From Asticcacaulis excentricus (GTDB lineage: Bacteria; Pseudomonadota; Alphaproteobacteria; Caulobacterales; Caulobacteraceae), in NCBI RefSeq assembly GCF_003966695.1, contig NZ_AP018827.1, positions 62,001 through 126,000 of the forward strand: a DNA stretch of 64,000 nucleotides. Direction: 5' to 3'. A program made the position numbers and the translations under genes. Under the pieces are notes generated by a model that searched no databases, had not been told where the DNA came from, and worked only from the letters and a program-made list of their open reading frames with translations. Below are positions 1 through 8,920 of the stretch, piece by piece. How positions within the stretch are numbered: the first letter of the stretch is position 1; the number at the start of each line of letters is the position of its first letter.

Positions 1-479
1 GGCGCCCCTTCGGGCACGTCGGCCCCTGCCCAGACGAGGGTTTTCTTCGCCCCGGCGGAGATGCGCGGTTTCAGCACCAGCGTGTCCTGTCCGAAATCGG
101 CACGCGCACGGCTGAGGGTTTCCGGCGTCAGGCTGTCGGCAAACAGGGTCGGCACGATGCGGATGCCACCTTCGGCCAGATCGCGCAGATAGGCCTTATC
201 GACGTTCCAGCTTACGATTTCGGCAGGGTTGTGCATCCGGTAGCCCTTGGCCTTGATGTGGGCCAGAGCGCGGCGGAAGTCATCAGGCGCATTGTGATAG
301 CCCCAGGCGACCAGCGGCAGCACCAGATCATAGGGCCGTGTCAGGGGCTCTGACCACGGCTGCGCCTCGACCTCAAACGCCGCAAAGGCGGCGCGATAGG
401 CCTCCAGCACGGCGGGCCAGCGGCCATGATGCGAGGGGTGCGCTGGGTTCGGTGTCAGGATGAGAAGTGACTTTTTCAT
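1..479 (-). CDS. ATP-grasp domain protein, 3' end outside window
   Basis: The ATG lies at 477-479 on the minus strand and the frame stays open to the window edge, giving about 159 N-terminal residues. The N-terminus (MKKSLLILTPNP) is followed by a substrate-domain-like stretch (YDLVLPLVAWGYH) and then by LVLKPRISAGAKKT, which resembles the nucleotide-binding lysine strand of glutathione-synthetase-type ATP-grasp ligases. The missing part should carry the Mg-binding acidic residues. The family ligates a carboxylate to an amine or thiol using ATP; the substrate cannot be read here. It is divergent from the PfkB kinase gene, with about 64 bp between the two starts. Confidence 0.6.
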   Translation of the reverse strand, partial: MKKSLLILTPNPAHPSHHGRWPAVLEAYRAAFAAFEVEAQPWSEPLTRPYDLVLPLVAWGYHNAPDDFRRALAHIKAKGYRMHNPAEIVSWNVDKAYLRDLAEGGIRIVPTLFADSLTPETLSRARADFGQDTLVLKPRISAGAKKTLVWAGADVPEGA

Positions 480-543
480 TTTCGCTTGCTCCGCGCGTGG
501 TTTTTGAGCAAAGACACCCAAAATAGCAACCGGATTATCGCGC

Positions 544-1563
544 ATGTCTTCTGAGTACGACGTCACCGCCGTTGGCAATGCCATTGTGGACGTGCTGGCC
601 CCGGCCAGCGAAGCGTTTATCGTTTCGGAAGGCCTGCCCAAGGGCGGCATGACGCTGATTGATCAGCACCGGGCGCTGAACCTCTATGGCAAGATGGTGG
701 CCCGCTCGGAAGCCAATACCGAAGACCTGACGCAGGAATCCGGCGGCTCGGCGGGCAATACCATTGCCGGCGTTGCCTCGTTCGGCGGCAAGGCGGCCTA
801 TATCGGCAAGGTGGCGCACGACGAACTGGGCGAAGTGTTCAGCCGCGATCTGAAAAAGAGCGGCGTGCATTTCGATGTGCCCTTCCTGCACGACGACCCG
901 ACACATACGGGGCGTTGCCTGATCAATGTCACCGAAGACGGTCAGCGCACCATGGCGACGTTTCTGGGTGCCGCGGCTCTGGTGCAGCCCGAAGACGTTG
1001 ATCCGCAACTGATCAGGGCGTCGCAGATCACCTACCTCGAAGGCTATCTGTTCGATACACCGTCGGGTCGCGCCGCCTTTGCCAAGGCCTGTGAAATCGC
1101 GCAGTCGGCGGGCCGCAAGACGGCCATGACCCTGTCGGACAGCTTCGTGGTCGATCGCTGGCGCACCGACCTGCTGGCCTTTATCGACCAGCATATCGAC
1201 CTTGTCTTCGCTAATGAATCCGAGCTTCTGTCGCTGTTCCAGACCGAGGATTTCGACAAGGCGGCCCGCTATCTGAAGTCCAAGGCCGATCTGGCCTTCG
1301 TCACCCGTTCTGAGCGCGGCTCGGTGGCGCTTAAGGCCGATCTGTCGCACGACATCCCTGTCTATCCGGTGGCCGAGGTCGTCGATACCACCGGGGCCGG
1401 TGATCAGTACGCGGCGGGGGTGATGTATGGCCTCACGCAGGGCCTGCATCTGGAAACCTGCGGCCGTCTGGGGGCGCTCGCCGCCGCCGAGGTGATCAGC
1501 CACTACGGCCCGCGCCCCCAGGTCTCTTACGCCCAACTGGCGAAGCAGAACGGGCTGATCTGA
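544..1563 (+). CDS. PfkB-family sugar/nucleoside kinase (adenosine-kinase-like)
   Basis: A 339-residue cytosolic kinase. The N-terminus (VTAVGNAIVDVLAP) and the internal GGSAGNTIAGVASFGG are the substrate-binding glycine-rich segments of the ribokinase/PfkB fold. Near residue 280, DTTGAGDQYAAGVMYGL is the C-terminal PfkB signature with the catalytic aspartate in the anion hole. Full length for the family. Alphaproteobacterial homologues of this type are usually annotated as adenosine kinase, phosphorylating a nucleoside or sugar hydroxyl with ATP; the exact substrate is inference. It is monocistronic between a divergent ATP-grasp gene and a secreted hypothetical gene. Confidence 0.85.
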   Translation: MSSEYDVTAVGNAIVDVLAPASEAFIVSEGLPKGGMTLIDQHRALNLYGKMVARSEANTEDLTQESGGSAGNTIAGVASFGGKAAYIGKVAHDELGEVFSRDLKKSGVHFDVPFLHDDPTHTGRCLINVTEDGQRTMATFLGAAALVQPEDVDPQLIRASQITYLEGYLFDTPSGRAAFAKACEIAQSAGRKTAMTLSDSFVVDRWRTDLLAFIDQHIDLVFANESELLSLFQTEDFDKAARYLKSKADLAFVTRSERGSVALKADLSHDIPVYPVAEVVDTTGAGDQYAAGVMYGLTQGLHLETCGRLGALAAAEVISHYGPRPQVSYAQLAKQNGLI

Positions 1564-1660
1564 CGGTATTTGTTTTACTTCCCAAGGCTGTGAATCGGTG
1601 TTACGCTATTTTTAATAGGGTAAGGCTCGGTTCTGAACCGGGTTAAAAAGGGAGGTAAAA

Positions 1661-2044
1661 ATGCGCATAAAGACAGCGATTGCTATTTGTATAATGGTCG
1701 CATCGGCAACCGGGGCGCAGGCCCAATGGGTGAGCTCCTATCAAGATCGCGAAGATTTTCCGGCCCCACATCGTCCTGTTGATCTGAATGAAAGGCGCTT
1801 GTCCGCCTATGCTGACGAACCTGCGCGCGAGACAATGCTCGTCGTCCGCGCAAGGCGGTTTGCCAACGAGGGGCGATATGCACAGGCGTGCACGACCATA
1901 CGTGAAGCTATCCGCCAAAGAAGAGAAAAAATATACAGAGGTTTTGAGCGCTACAGCCGGTCCTCAGTACCCAATGATTATAATGATCGCGTGATCGAGA
2001 AACTGGGCAAGGATGAAGCTAGCTATTGCGCTGCCGCCGGTTAA
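1661..2044 (+). CDS. small secreted hypothetical protein
   Basis: A 127-residue protein with a clear Sec signal peptide (residues 1 to about 22, ending ATGAQAQ). A strong Shine-Dalgarno GGGAGG sits about 5 bases before the ATG, which supports the start. The mature part is charged, has a helical stretch rich in Arg and Lys (IREAIRQRREK), and two cysteines (in QACTTI and SYCAAAG) that could form a disulfide. No known domain is recognised. It is convergent with the Smr gene, the two stops being 15 bases apart. Confidence 0.7.
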   Translation: MRIKTAIAICIMVASATGAQAQWVSSYQDREDFPAPHRPVDLNERRLSAYADEPARETMLVVRARRFANEGRYAQACTTIREAIRQRREKIYRGFERYSRSSVPNDYNDRVIEKLGKDEASYCAAAG

Positions 2045-2059
2045 CGCTTGTCTCCAGTT

Positions 2060-2665
2060 TCATCCCTGACGGCGTTTCAGCGCAACATAAAGCGCACCGG
2101 AGCCGCCGTGGCGGGCGTGGGCCTGTGAAATCCCCGCCACTATGTGCGCCAGCGCCGGATCGGACAGCCATTCCGGTGCGTTGCGTTTCAATATGCCGTT
2201 TTCGGCCATACCCTTGCCCGTAATGACCAGTACGGCGCGGTAATCATTGGCCCAGGCCTGCTGCACAAAGGCCTTGAGGCGTTGTTCGGCCTGAATCTGG
2301 TTGAGCCCGTGCAGGTCGAGGCGCGCTTCAATGGGGTCGCGTTCGCGGCTGATGCGGCGTTTACGCTTGGGCTCGATGGGGTCAGGGGAGAAAGAGGTCG
2401 CCTCGCTCAGGCGAAAGCCGCTCTGCGGGCGCACGGCCTCACCGATTTTGAACGGTACCAGCGGCAGGGGGCGCTCGATACGCGGGGCGGAGAGGGTGTT
2501 CTGACCTTCGGGCAGGCCCTTGATGGTGACGGTCTCGATCTCCGGCTGGGCGAAGGGCGGTTTGGCCGGTGCGGGTTTCTTTTTGCTGAGCGCGTGCGGA
2601 CGCACCGTGGCCGTCACCAGATGCCACAGTTTCAGATCCTCGTCCTTCAGGCCAAAGCGCTTCAT
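2060..2665 (-). CDS. Smr domain protein (MutS2 C-terminal-like)
   Basis: A 201-residue protein with a basic, proline-rich N-terminal half of low complexity and a C-terminal Smr domain of about 85 residues. The family signatures ARLDLHGLNQIQAEQRL (LDLHG) and LVITGKGM (TGKG) are present, and the domain ends with HGGSGALYVALKRR. Stand-alone Smr proteins are nucleic-acid-binding endonucleases or nickases acting on branched or stalled substrates; the role here is inferred from the domain only. The start MKRFGLKDEDLKLW agrees with alphaproteobacterial Smr proteins. Confidence 0.85.
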   Translation of the reverse strand: MKRFGLKDEDLKLWHLVTATVRPHALSKKKPAPAKPPFAQPEIETVTIKGLPEGQNTLSAPRIERPLPLVPFKIGEAVRPQSGFRLSEATSFSPDPIEPKRKRRISRERDPIEARLDLHGLNQIQAEQRLKAFVQQAWANDYRAVLVITGKGMAENGILKRNAPEWLSDPALAHIVAGISQAHARHGGSGALYVALKRRQG

Positions 2666-2689
2666 TAGGCTTAAATGGCATGGAGCGGG

Positions 2690-2775
2690 GCAGGGGGAAA
2701 GAGGGTTTCCACCCCACCCCCGCTCGTTTCACTCATGGTTCCCCTCCCCGCCAGCGGGGAGGTGTAAGTCTGAAC
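2690..2775. repeat. intergenic palindromic repeat (CCTCCCC/GGGGAGG family)
   Basis: Contains CCTCCCCGCCAGCGGGGAGG followed by TGTAAGTCTG. The same GGGAGG-T(A/G)TAAG signature recurs near 17585, 43760-43920, 46030-46300 and 58470. It lies between two minus-strand genes and overlaps no credible gene. Its role could be terminator, protein-binding site or a non-autonomous repeat. Confidence 0.6.
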
Positions 2776-2788
2776 ATGCCCGCGTGTA

Positions 2789-4201
2789 TCAGTCCCGGCG
2801 TTTGGCGCGCGGGTTCTGCTTCGGCAGGTGCTGCACCGGGCGCAGCTTGCTCTCGACATGGCGGATGATCAGGTCGGCCACATCGACGCCGGAGGCCTTT
2901 TCGATCCCCTGAAGACCGGGCGAGGAATTGACCTCCAGCACCTTCGGCCCCGAATGCGAACGCAGAATATCGACGCCCGCCACCTGAAGGCCCAAAGCGC
3001 GGGCGGCCTTCACCGCGATGTCGGCCTCTTCCGGCGTGATTTCGACCGACAGGGCCTTGCCGCCCTGATGCAGGTTGGCGCGAAAATCGCCGATCTTGGC
3101 CTTGCGCTTCATGGCCGCCACGACCTTTGAACCGATGACGAGGCAGCGCAGGTCTTCGCCGTCGGCCTCGCGGATAAATTCCTGCGTCAGCAGTTCGGCA
3201 TCGAGGTCGCGGAAGGCCGAAATGACCGAGGCGGCGGCCAGATGCGTGTCGGCCAGCACCACGCCGCGCCCCTGCGCCCCCTTGGTCAGCTTGATGACCA
3301 GCGGCGCGCCGCCGACCAGTTGCACCACAAAGTCGGTGTCCTTGGGCGATTTGGCAAAGGCTGTCACCGGCATGGGGATGCCCTTGCGCGCCAGTACCTG
3401 AAGCGCGTGCAGCTTGTCGCGCGAAGCGGAGATGGCCGAAGACCGGTTGAGGCAATAGGCGCCGGTCGTCTCAAACTGCCGCACGACGGCCAGGCCATAG
3501 CTGGTCATCGGCACGCCGATGCGCGGGATGATGGCGTCGAACTGCGGCAGCGGCTTGCCGTCATAATGCACTTCGGGGCGCGTCACATTGATATTCATAT
3601 AGCAGCGCGAGGTTTCGATGGCCTCGATGACGTGATCGCGGTTCTGCGCCGCCCTGATCAGGGCGCGGATCGAATAGTTGCCGGCATCCTGCGTCAGCAC
3701 GGCCAGACGTAAGGGGCGTTTCACGGCCTTGGGCGCATCGGCGCGGTTATAGACGTCGTAGGACAGGACCGGCAGGCGCTGCCCCGCCGTCGGATCGACC
3801 AGCGCGCCGAGGCTTTCCAGCGCTTGCCGCCCGATCAGCATACGATAGGCCATATTGGCGCGGTTGGTCAGCGACACCTCAATCGGGTGGTTGACGCCGT
3901 CGATCGAAATGTGGGTTTCGATGACGTAGCGCCACTCCGTCTCGCCATTGGAGGAGGTGATTTCGCGCTGATCCTTGAGGTCGGCGGAACAGGCCACCTC
4001 GATATCGTAACGGCCCGGCACCGGATTGACCACGAAGCGCACGCGCGGGCGTTCCGGCGTGCCGAACACCTCGATATCCACCGCGTGCAGGGCCGAGGTG
4101 CGCGCCCCGGTATCGACCTTGGCCTTGATGGCCGGCAGGGCCAGATCGGGCAGGCCAACCCATTCTTCCCAGCCAAAGGTAAGCGGTGCGCTGTCGGTCA
4201 T
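2789..4201 (-). CDS. retropepsin-like (RimB/zinc protease family) domain fused to RimK-type ATP-grasp ligase
   Basis: About 470 residues from the preferred ATG at 4199-4201 (MTDSAPLTF), which has AGGA upstream; an in-frame start 36 bases earlier is possible. The first about 150 residues match the retropepsin-like protein family annotated as ATP-dependent zinc protease: KVDTGARTSALHA carries the DTGA motif and AYRMLIGRQAL the second conserved block. Residues from about 165 on are a RimK ATP-grasp ligase, with PLVIKLTKGAQGRGVVLA as the nucleotide loop and KVLEVNSSPGLQGIEKASG as the metal-binding end. RimK adds glutamates to ribosomal protein S6 and RimB can trim them, so the fusion may combine adding and trimming activities. 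This role is inference. Confidence 0.85.
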   Translation of the reverse strand: MTDSAPLTFGWEEWVGLPDLALPAIKAKVDTGARTSALHAVDIEVFGTPERPRVRFVVNPVPGRYDIEVACSADLKDQREITSSNGETEWRYVIETHISIDGVNHPIEVSLTNRANMAYRMLIGRQALESLGALVDPTAGQRLPVLSYDVYNRADAPKAVKRPLRLAVLTQDAGNYSIRALIRAAQNRDHVIEAIETSRCYMNINVTRPEVHYDGKPLPQFDAIIPRIGVPMTSYGLAVVRQFETTGAYCLNRSSAISASRDKLHALQVLARKGIPMPVTAFAKSPKDTDFVVQLVGGAPLVIKLTKGAQGRGVVLADTHLAAASVISAFRDLDAELLTQEFIREADGEDLRCLVIGSKVVAAMKRKAKIGDFRANLHQGGKALSVEITPEEADIAVKAARALGLQVAGVDILRSHSGPKVLEVNSSPGLQGIEKASGVDVADLIIRHVESKLRPVQHLPKQNPRAKRRD

Positions 4202-4277
4202 GAACGATCCTGCGTAAAGGTTGAGACCTCCGCCCATAGGCCGTTTTTGCGACGGTTTTATAGCAGCCCGCGCTGGC

Positions 4278-6929
4278 TTACGCCTTCTCTTTGGCCTCGG
4301 TGGTAAAGGCCAGCAATTGCCGCGTCAGGCGTTCACCGCGCTTGCCGGCCGCCAGAGCGGCTTCGGACAGGCGGCGCAGGTCCGGGCTGTCGGCCTGACG
4401 CCCGATCATGTCGAGCGCGGCGTTCATGACGTTTAGCATCTGCGAGAAGTCGGCCGCGACATCTCCGGCCAGACGCCCGACCGTCTCGTAGCGTTGCGAC
4501 AGGGCCAAGGCCGTATCCAGACGCTCGGCCTGACGCTCCAGCTCCAGCTTGGCGAGCTGTAGCTGCGCGATCTCAAGCTCAAGCTGCCCGGTGCGGGCCT
4601 TCATCGTAAGGAATTCCAGACGGTCCGGACCGGCCTCGACGACAGGCGGTGGCGGCGGGGGCAGGTGCGCCGACAGGTCAAACGCCACCCCCAGAAGCCC
4701 CTCGAACTGTCCGTCCGTCACCACCGGGCTCAGGCGCTCCAGCAGCGGTGCAAAGCCGTCGGGCGTCTTGACGCGATAGGACAGCTCGCCCGCCGTCTTT
4801 TGCGCCAGATGCACGGCCAGTTCGGCGTGGATGCGGTCCTGATCGTCCGGGTGCAGGCTGTCGAGCCAGCCTTCGCCAAAGAATTCCGGCGCGCCGCAAC
4901 CGGTCAGGGCCTGCCAGCCGGTCGAAAGGCGCGTCAGCGTGCCGTCGCTTTTCCACTGACGGTGTAGCGGGCTGAGGTCCCCGGCGATGTCGCTCAGATG
5001 ACGCTCCGGCTTGGCTTCCGGCACAGGCGCGGCCTGAAGCGCGGCAAATTCGGCCTCCAGTTCGGCCTTTTCGTCCTTCAGCGCGCTCAGTTCGCTTTCC
5101 AGCGCCTTAAGGCCCTGCAATTCGGCGATCTCGGCCTTCAGCGCCTCTATTTCAGCGTCGCGCGTGTCGGGCTGCGCTTCGGCGGCGGCGGTTTGCGCCA
5201 GAGTCGCATAGTCCTGACGCAGGGTTTCCAGCTCGCTTTCCAGCGCCGTCAACTCAGCGGCGCGCGCCTTGAGCGTTTCGATTTCGGCCAGAGAGGCTTC
5301 GAGCGCCACGCTCAGCGGGCTCTCTTCCGGTTCCGATTTGGGTTCGGCTTTCAGCGCTTCCAGCTCGGTGCGCAGGGCCTCCAGCTCCGGGTTTTCGCCG
5401 GGTTCCGCGGTTTCAGACCTGGAAGCCGCGTCTTTCAGGGCCTCCAGTTCGGCGCGCAGGGCGTCGCGTTCAGCCTCGGCCTCGCTGCGGGCCGTGCCGA
5501 GCGCCGCCAGATCGGCCTCCAGCGCCTCGATCTTCGCCGTGTCTTCGATAACCACAGGCTCAGGGACGGGCAGGGGCGCAGGGGCTGCGGCCGCCTTGGC
5601 ATGCGTCACATCAATGGCCACGCCGAACAGCTCGCGGCGGCCATCGACCCTCTGCGCCTGTCCTTTCAATGAGACGTAACGCAGTGTGCCATCCGGCTGT
5701 GGAATGGTCAGGTCGAGATCGAGCGTATCGCTTTGCCCCGACATCAGGTCGCCGAACACCTCGTTGGCGCGCAACTGGTCTTCGGCGGTGATGCGCGTCG
5801 GGCCGCCGTCAAATTCGCGCCCGATCAGGCGACGCATCCCTTCGTCTTCGACAATCGAGTCCGACACCGGGTCGTAGGACCACACGCCGACCCCCAGAGC
5901 GGCGCGCGCCAGCTCGGCCTTTTGCAGGTCTTCCAGCGCCTGCTGCGCCTCGTCGGACAGGGCCGGGGCCACGGGTGCGGCCAAGGCCGGGGTCTCGCTC
6001 ACCGTCAGGGTCTGGGTGGTGGGGATGGCGGCCACGGTAATGCCCTGCGCTTCGCCGTCCTGCGTATGCACGATCCAGGCGGTGAGGATGACCGGATGCG
6101 CCTGACCGCGCACGTCTTTCAGCGACAGGTTTATGGAGGCCGGACGGCCCCCCTGATCTTCGGGCGTCAGGTCGGCGAGGAAATCGACGGCCTTCTGGAA
6201 ATCGGCATCGGCGACAAACACCTTGGCCCAGTTGGCGTTCATCGCCTGATCGCGCGGCGTATCGAGCAGGTGGCCAACGCGCGGATTGAGGTCGAGCACC
6301 GTCCCGTTCTGATCCAGCCCCCAGAAGGGCACAGGTGCGGCGGTAAACCAGTGGCCGCGCCACACGCCGGAAATATCGCCTACGCCTTCGCCGGTTTGCG
6401 TTTCGATCTCGACCAGCGCCGTGGTCGAACCGATCACCTCGCCATTGGTGTTCATGATCGGCATGGAGGTGACGGAGACCAGCACCTTGGTGCGGCTGCC
6501 GTGATTGACGATCAGGTGCTGAAAGCCCTTCACCGTCTGACCGCGCAGGGTGCGCGCAATGGGCAGCAGGTCGGGCGGAATGACGCGACCGTCGGGATAG
6601 GTGATGCCCCAGGTGGCCGAGTGAAAGCGTAAGCCGATCAGCTCGTTATCCTTGCGGCCCAGAAGCTGATGCGCCGTCTTGTTGGCGAAGATGAACTTGC
6701 CTGTGGCATCCGTTTCGACCAGCGCCACCGGCACGGCGTTGAGCACATTGAACATGCGCCGCTCAAGCTGATCTATCTTGCGCTCGGCCTTGAACAGCAG
6801 GTCCTGAAACTGACGCACCTGTGAGGTTTTGATGATGGCAATCAGGCCCGCGACGATGGCTGCACCCAGCAGCAACGCCGCCAGAACCCCCAGAACCACG
6901 ATCAGATCGGCTTCGCTTTCCAGAAGCAT
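4278..6929 (-). CDS. membrane-anchored multi-PAS, coiled-coil protein with degenerate histidine-kinase H-box
   Basis: About 883 residues from ATG 6927-6929 (MLLESEADL), with GGTGGGAG about 12 bases upstream; a GTG at 6963-6965 is an alternative. Residues about 7-30 form one membrane helix. A PAS domain follows (ALVETDATGKFIFANKTAHQLLGR), then a second PAS-like region with WGLDQNGTVLDLNPRVGHLL and a third with VWSYDPVSDSIVEDEGMRRLIGR. After these come a long Glu/Ala/Leu coiled coil (about residues 465-640), another PAS (LSTGWQALTGCGAPEFFGEGW), and a final helix pair GRLAGDVAADFSQMLNVM. That last motif matches the GGIAHDFNNLL H-box but has Ala where the phosphoaccepting His should be. The protein stops about 55 residues later with no ATPase domain, so it cannot be a normal kinase. 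Confidence 0.8.
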   Translation of the reverse strand: MLLESEADLIVVLGVLAALLLGAAIVAGLIAIIKTSQVRQFQDLLFKAERKIDQLERRMFNVLNAVPVALVETDATGKFIFANKTAHQLLGRKDNELIGLRFHSATWGITYPDGRVIPPDLLPIARTLRGQTVKGFQHLIVNHGSRTKVLVSVTSMPIMNTNGEVIGSTTALVEIETQTGEGVGDISGVWRGHWFTAAPVPFWGLDQNGTVLDLNPRVGHLLDTPRDQAMNANWAKVFVADADFQKAVDFLADLTPEDQGGRPASINLSLKDVRGQAHPVILTAWIVHTQDGEAQGITVAAIPTTQTLTVSETPALAAPVAPALSDEAQQALEDLQKAELARAALGVGVWSYDPVSDSIVEDEGMRRLIGREFDGGPTRITAEDQLRANEVFGDLMSGQSDTLDLDLTIPQPDGTLRYVSLKGQAQRVDGRRELFGVAIDVTHAKAAAAPAPLPVPEPVVIEDTAKIEALEADLAALGTARSEAEAERDALRAELEALKDAASRSETAEPGENPELEALRTELEALKAEPKSEPEESPLSVALEASLAEIETLKARAAELTALESELETLRQDYATLAQTAAAEAQPDTRDAEIEALKAEIAELQGLKALESELSALKDEKAELEAEFAALQAAPVPEAKPERHLSDIAGDLSPLHRQWKSDGTLTRLSTGWQALTGCGAPEFFGEGWLDSLHPDDQDRIHAELAVHLAQKTAGELSYRVKTPDGFAPLLERLSPVVTDGQFEGLLGVAFDLSAHLPPPPPPVVEAGPDRLEFLTMKARTGQLELEIAQLQLAKLELERQAERLDTALALSQRYETVGRLAGDVAADFSQMLNVMNAALDMIGRQADSPDLRRLSEAALAAGKRGERLTRQLLAFTTEAKEKA

Positions 6930-7045
6930 CGCGCGCACAAACTCCCACCTGACCCGTTTCGGCACACAATGCGCCCAAGACGGTCTTTACCGGACTTAGC
7001 GGCTGCAACAAACGTACCCGTTTTAAGGGGCGGCGCAAGCGGGCT

Positions 7046-7234
7046 TTAAGCGGATTGGGTGGGTGATTTTGCAAAAAGCTCGGCAACCCCCAGCCACACC
7101 ACCGGGTTACGCAGCCACAGCCCGGCGCTCAGCCCCGCCTGTTGCATTGTCAGCGCCCCCAGCGCCACGGTTATTAAAGACAGGACGGCAAAAGCGATAG
7201 CGAACGGAAGCTGACGTGTGTTTGCCGATGTCAT
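7046..7234 (-). CDS. small two-helix membrane protein
   Basis: A 62-residue protein with AGGGGG a few bases before the ATG. The sequence has two hydrophobic segments (PFAIAFAVLSLITVALGAL and a shorter SAGLWLRNPVVWLGVAELF) separated by a short turn. No family is recognised. It lies directly upstream of the PAS protein on the same strand with a gap of about 115 bp, so the two may be cotranscribed. Confidence 0.6.
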   Translation of the reverse strand: MTSANTRQLPFAIAFAVLSLITVALGALTMQQAGLSAGLWLRNPVVWLGVAELFAKSPTQSA

Positions 7235-7330
7235 GAGAGGCCCCCTTTTCTGCCCGTGAGGCTCCTGCGAATGACAGACACTGTCAATCCGGTGGCTGGG
7301 GATAAGCGGTAAGGGTTTGGGGTATCAAAG

Positions 7331-7365
7331 CACAAAAGGCCGGATCAGCGATCCGGCCTTTTGTG
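7331..7365 (-). terminator. intrinsic terminator, originally of tRNA-Gly
   Basis: A perfect 15-bp stem (CACAAAAGGCCGGAT / ATCCGGCCTTTTGTG) with a 5-base loop and A/T-rich ends works in either direction. It sits just beyond the tRNA-Gly 3' remnant at 7373-7431, in the tRNA's direction. It is probably the original tRNA terminator, now cut off from the intact tRNA by the 6-kb insertion. Confidence 0.75.
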
Positions 7366-7372
7366 CTTTGTA

Positions 7373-7431
<59 letters not shown>

Positions 7432-7448
7432 ATTACGTAATTTCCCAT

Positions 7449-7582
7449 GCTTACCTCAAATTTCGCATTGTCGATTAACCCTTGTAATTATAACCGATTA
7501 AAGGCAAAAAGTAAGTGGTAGCAAATATGGGAAATTACCCACATTGGCTACATTATGCTTACCCCATGCTTACCGGGTAAGC
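7449..7582. promoter_or_regulatory. candidate integrase arm-type sites, left end
   Basis: GCTTACC occurs at 7449-7455, 7557-7563 and 7568-7574, and inverted as GGTAAGC at 7576-7582. The 7557 and 7568 copies are 11 bp apart, one helical turn. The same heptamer with 11-bp spacing occurs at the other end of the element, as expected for arm sites bound by the integrase N-terminal domain. Confidence 0.6.
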
Positions 7583-7596
7583 AAGGAGCCTGACAA

Positions 7597-8883
7597 ATGC
7601 CGAAAAAAAGCGCCTTTAGAATAACCAAGGAAGCCGTCGATGCGCTCCCTGCGGATAAGGACGCGGTTTATTGGGATAGGGACGTCAAGGGATTTGGCGT
7701 TCGGGTGAAGCCGGGGGGCCAAAAGAGCTACCTTGTCCAGTACAGGAACCGCGAGGGGCGCTCCCGGCGGCTTACTCTTGGACAGCACGGCCACATCACC
7801 CCCAAAGAGGCGGAGCGGCTTGCTAGGGCCGCTCTGGGGCAGGTTGCGGGCGGGGCTGATCCTGTCGAAAGTGGCAAGCAGCTAAAGCAGGAACTAACGG
7901 TAGCCGCATTGTGCGCGGAATATGTGGAAGCTGTCGAACTGGGTTTGCGTGATCCGAAGCGGGCGGTGGTGTTTGGCAAAAGTGGCGCGCCCAAAAAGGC
8001 CTCTACCCATCAGGAAGACCTCTACCGCATTAATCGGCACATCATCCCGCACTTAGGTAAGCGAAAGGTGGGGGCCGTCACTTCTGCTGACGTGCGCCGT
8101 TTTATGGACGCAGTGGCGCAAGGGCGAACCGCTACCCGCGCAAAAGACCCGGCGACGAAAAAACGGGGGACCGTCCGCACCACCGGCGGTTCTGGTGTCG
8201 CGGCTCGCACGGTTGGTTTGTTGGGCGGCATTTTTTCATATGCGGTGGATCGGGGGCATTTAGAAACAAACCCGTGTCGCGGCGTCAAGCGGCCCCCGGA
8301 CAAGCGTAGGGAAGTCCGCCTCAGTGCTGAACAATACGCCCTGCTTGGTAAGGCTCTACGGGCTTCTGAGGTCGCTGGCGAAGTGTGGCAGGCTGTCGGT
8401 GTGTTCCGCCTTATCGCTCTGACAGGCTGCCGCTTGGGTGAGGCGCAAAATCTAAAATGGACAGAAGTAGATTTGCCGGGGCAAGTCCTAAGGCTTTCGG
8501 ACACAAAAACTGGGTGCTCTGTAAGGCCCATCGGGTCGGCGGTGGTGGCGCTTCTGAATAGCCTGCCGCGTGAGGGTGACTATGTGTTCCCCTCACCATT
8601 GGATCAAAACACTCCGTATGGCGGCTTACCCGGCGCGTGGAAGCGCGTTTTGGGGCGGTTGAACACCGACGAGGAAGCAAATCTCAACGGCCTAACACCG
8701 CACGGCCTCCGTCATGCCTATGCAAGCACGGGCGGCGATTTGGGACTAACCGAGATCACCATATCCGCTTTACTCGGTCATTCTTCGGCGGGCGTGACAC
8801 AAAGGTACATCCACTTCTTGGACACCGCGCTTATCGCGGCGGCTAATCAGGTTTCGCGAGAAATCGAGTTCATGATGGCTTAG
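7597..8883 (+). CDS. tyrosine-recombinase integrase
   Basis: A 428-residue site-specific recombinase. Residues 1 to about 95 are the DUF4102-like arm-binding domain (WDRDVKGFGVRVKPGGQKSY, LTLGQHG). A SAM-like core-binding domain spans about 100-230. The catalytic domain carries the first Arg in LTGCRLGEAQNLKW, the HxxR box in HGLRHAYAS, and LLGHSSAGVTQRYIHF with the His and the nucleophilic Tyr. All catalytic residues are present, so it is probably active. It lies about 165 bp inside the left attachment site, and its start follows the arm-site cluster and an AAGGAG Shine-Dalgarno, so it may control its own expression. Confidence 0.95.
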   Translation: MPKKSAFRITKEAVDALPADKDAVYWDRDVKGFGVRVKPGGQKSYLVQYRNREGRSRRLTLGQHGHITPKEAERLARAALGQVAGGADPVESGKQLKQELTVAALCAEYVEAVELGLRDPKRAVVFGKSGAPKKASTHQEDLYRINRHIIPHLGKRKVGAVTSADVRRFMDAVAQGRTATRAKDPATKKRGTVRTTGGSGVAARTVGLLGGIFSYAVDRGHLETNPCRGVKRPPDKRREVRLSAEQYALLGKALRASEVAGEVWQAVGVFRLIALTGCRLGEAQNLKWTEVDLPGQVLRLSDTKTGCSVRPIGSAVVALLNSLPREGDYVFPSPLDQNTPYGGLPGAWKRVLGRLNTDEEANLNGLTPHGLRHAYASTGGDLGLTEITISALLGHSSAGVTQRYIHFLDTALIAAANQVSREIEFMMA

Positions 8884-8920
8884 CCGCGTAGTGAAAGCTT
8901 TTGCCAAAAGGAATAAATAA

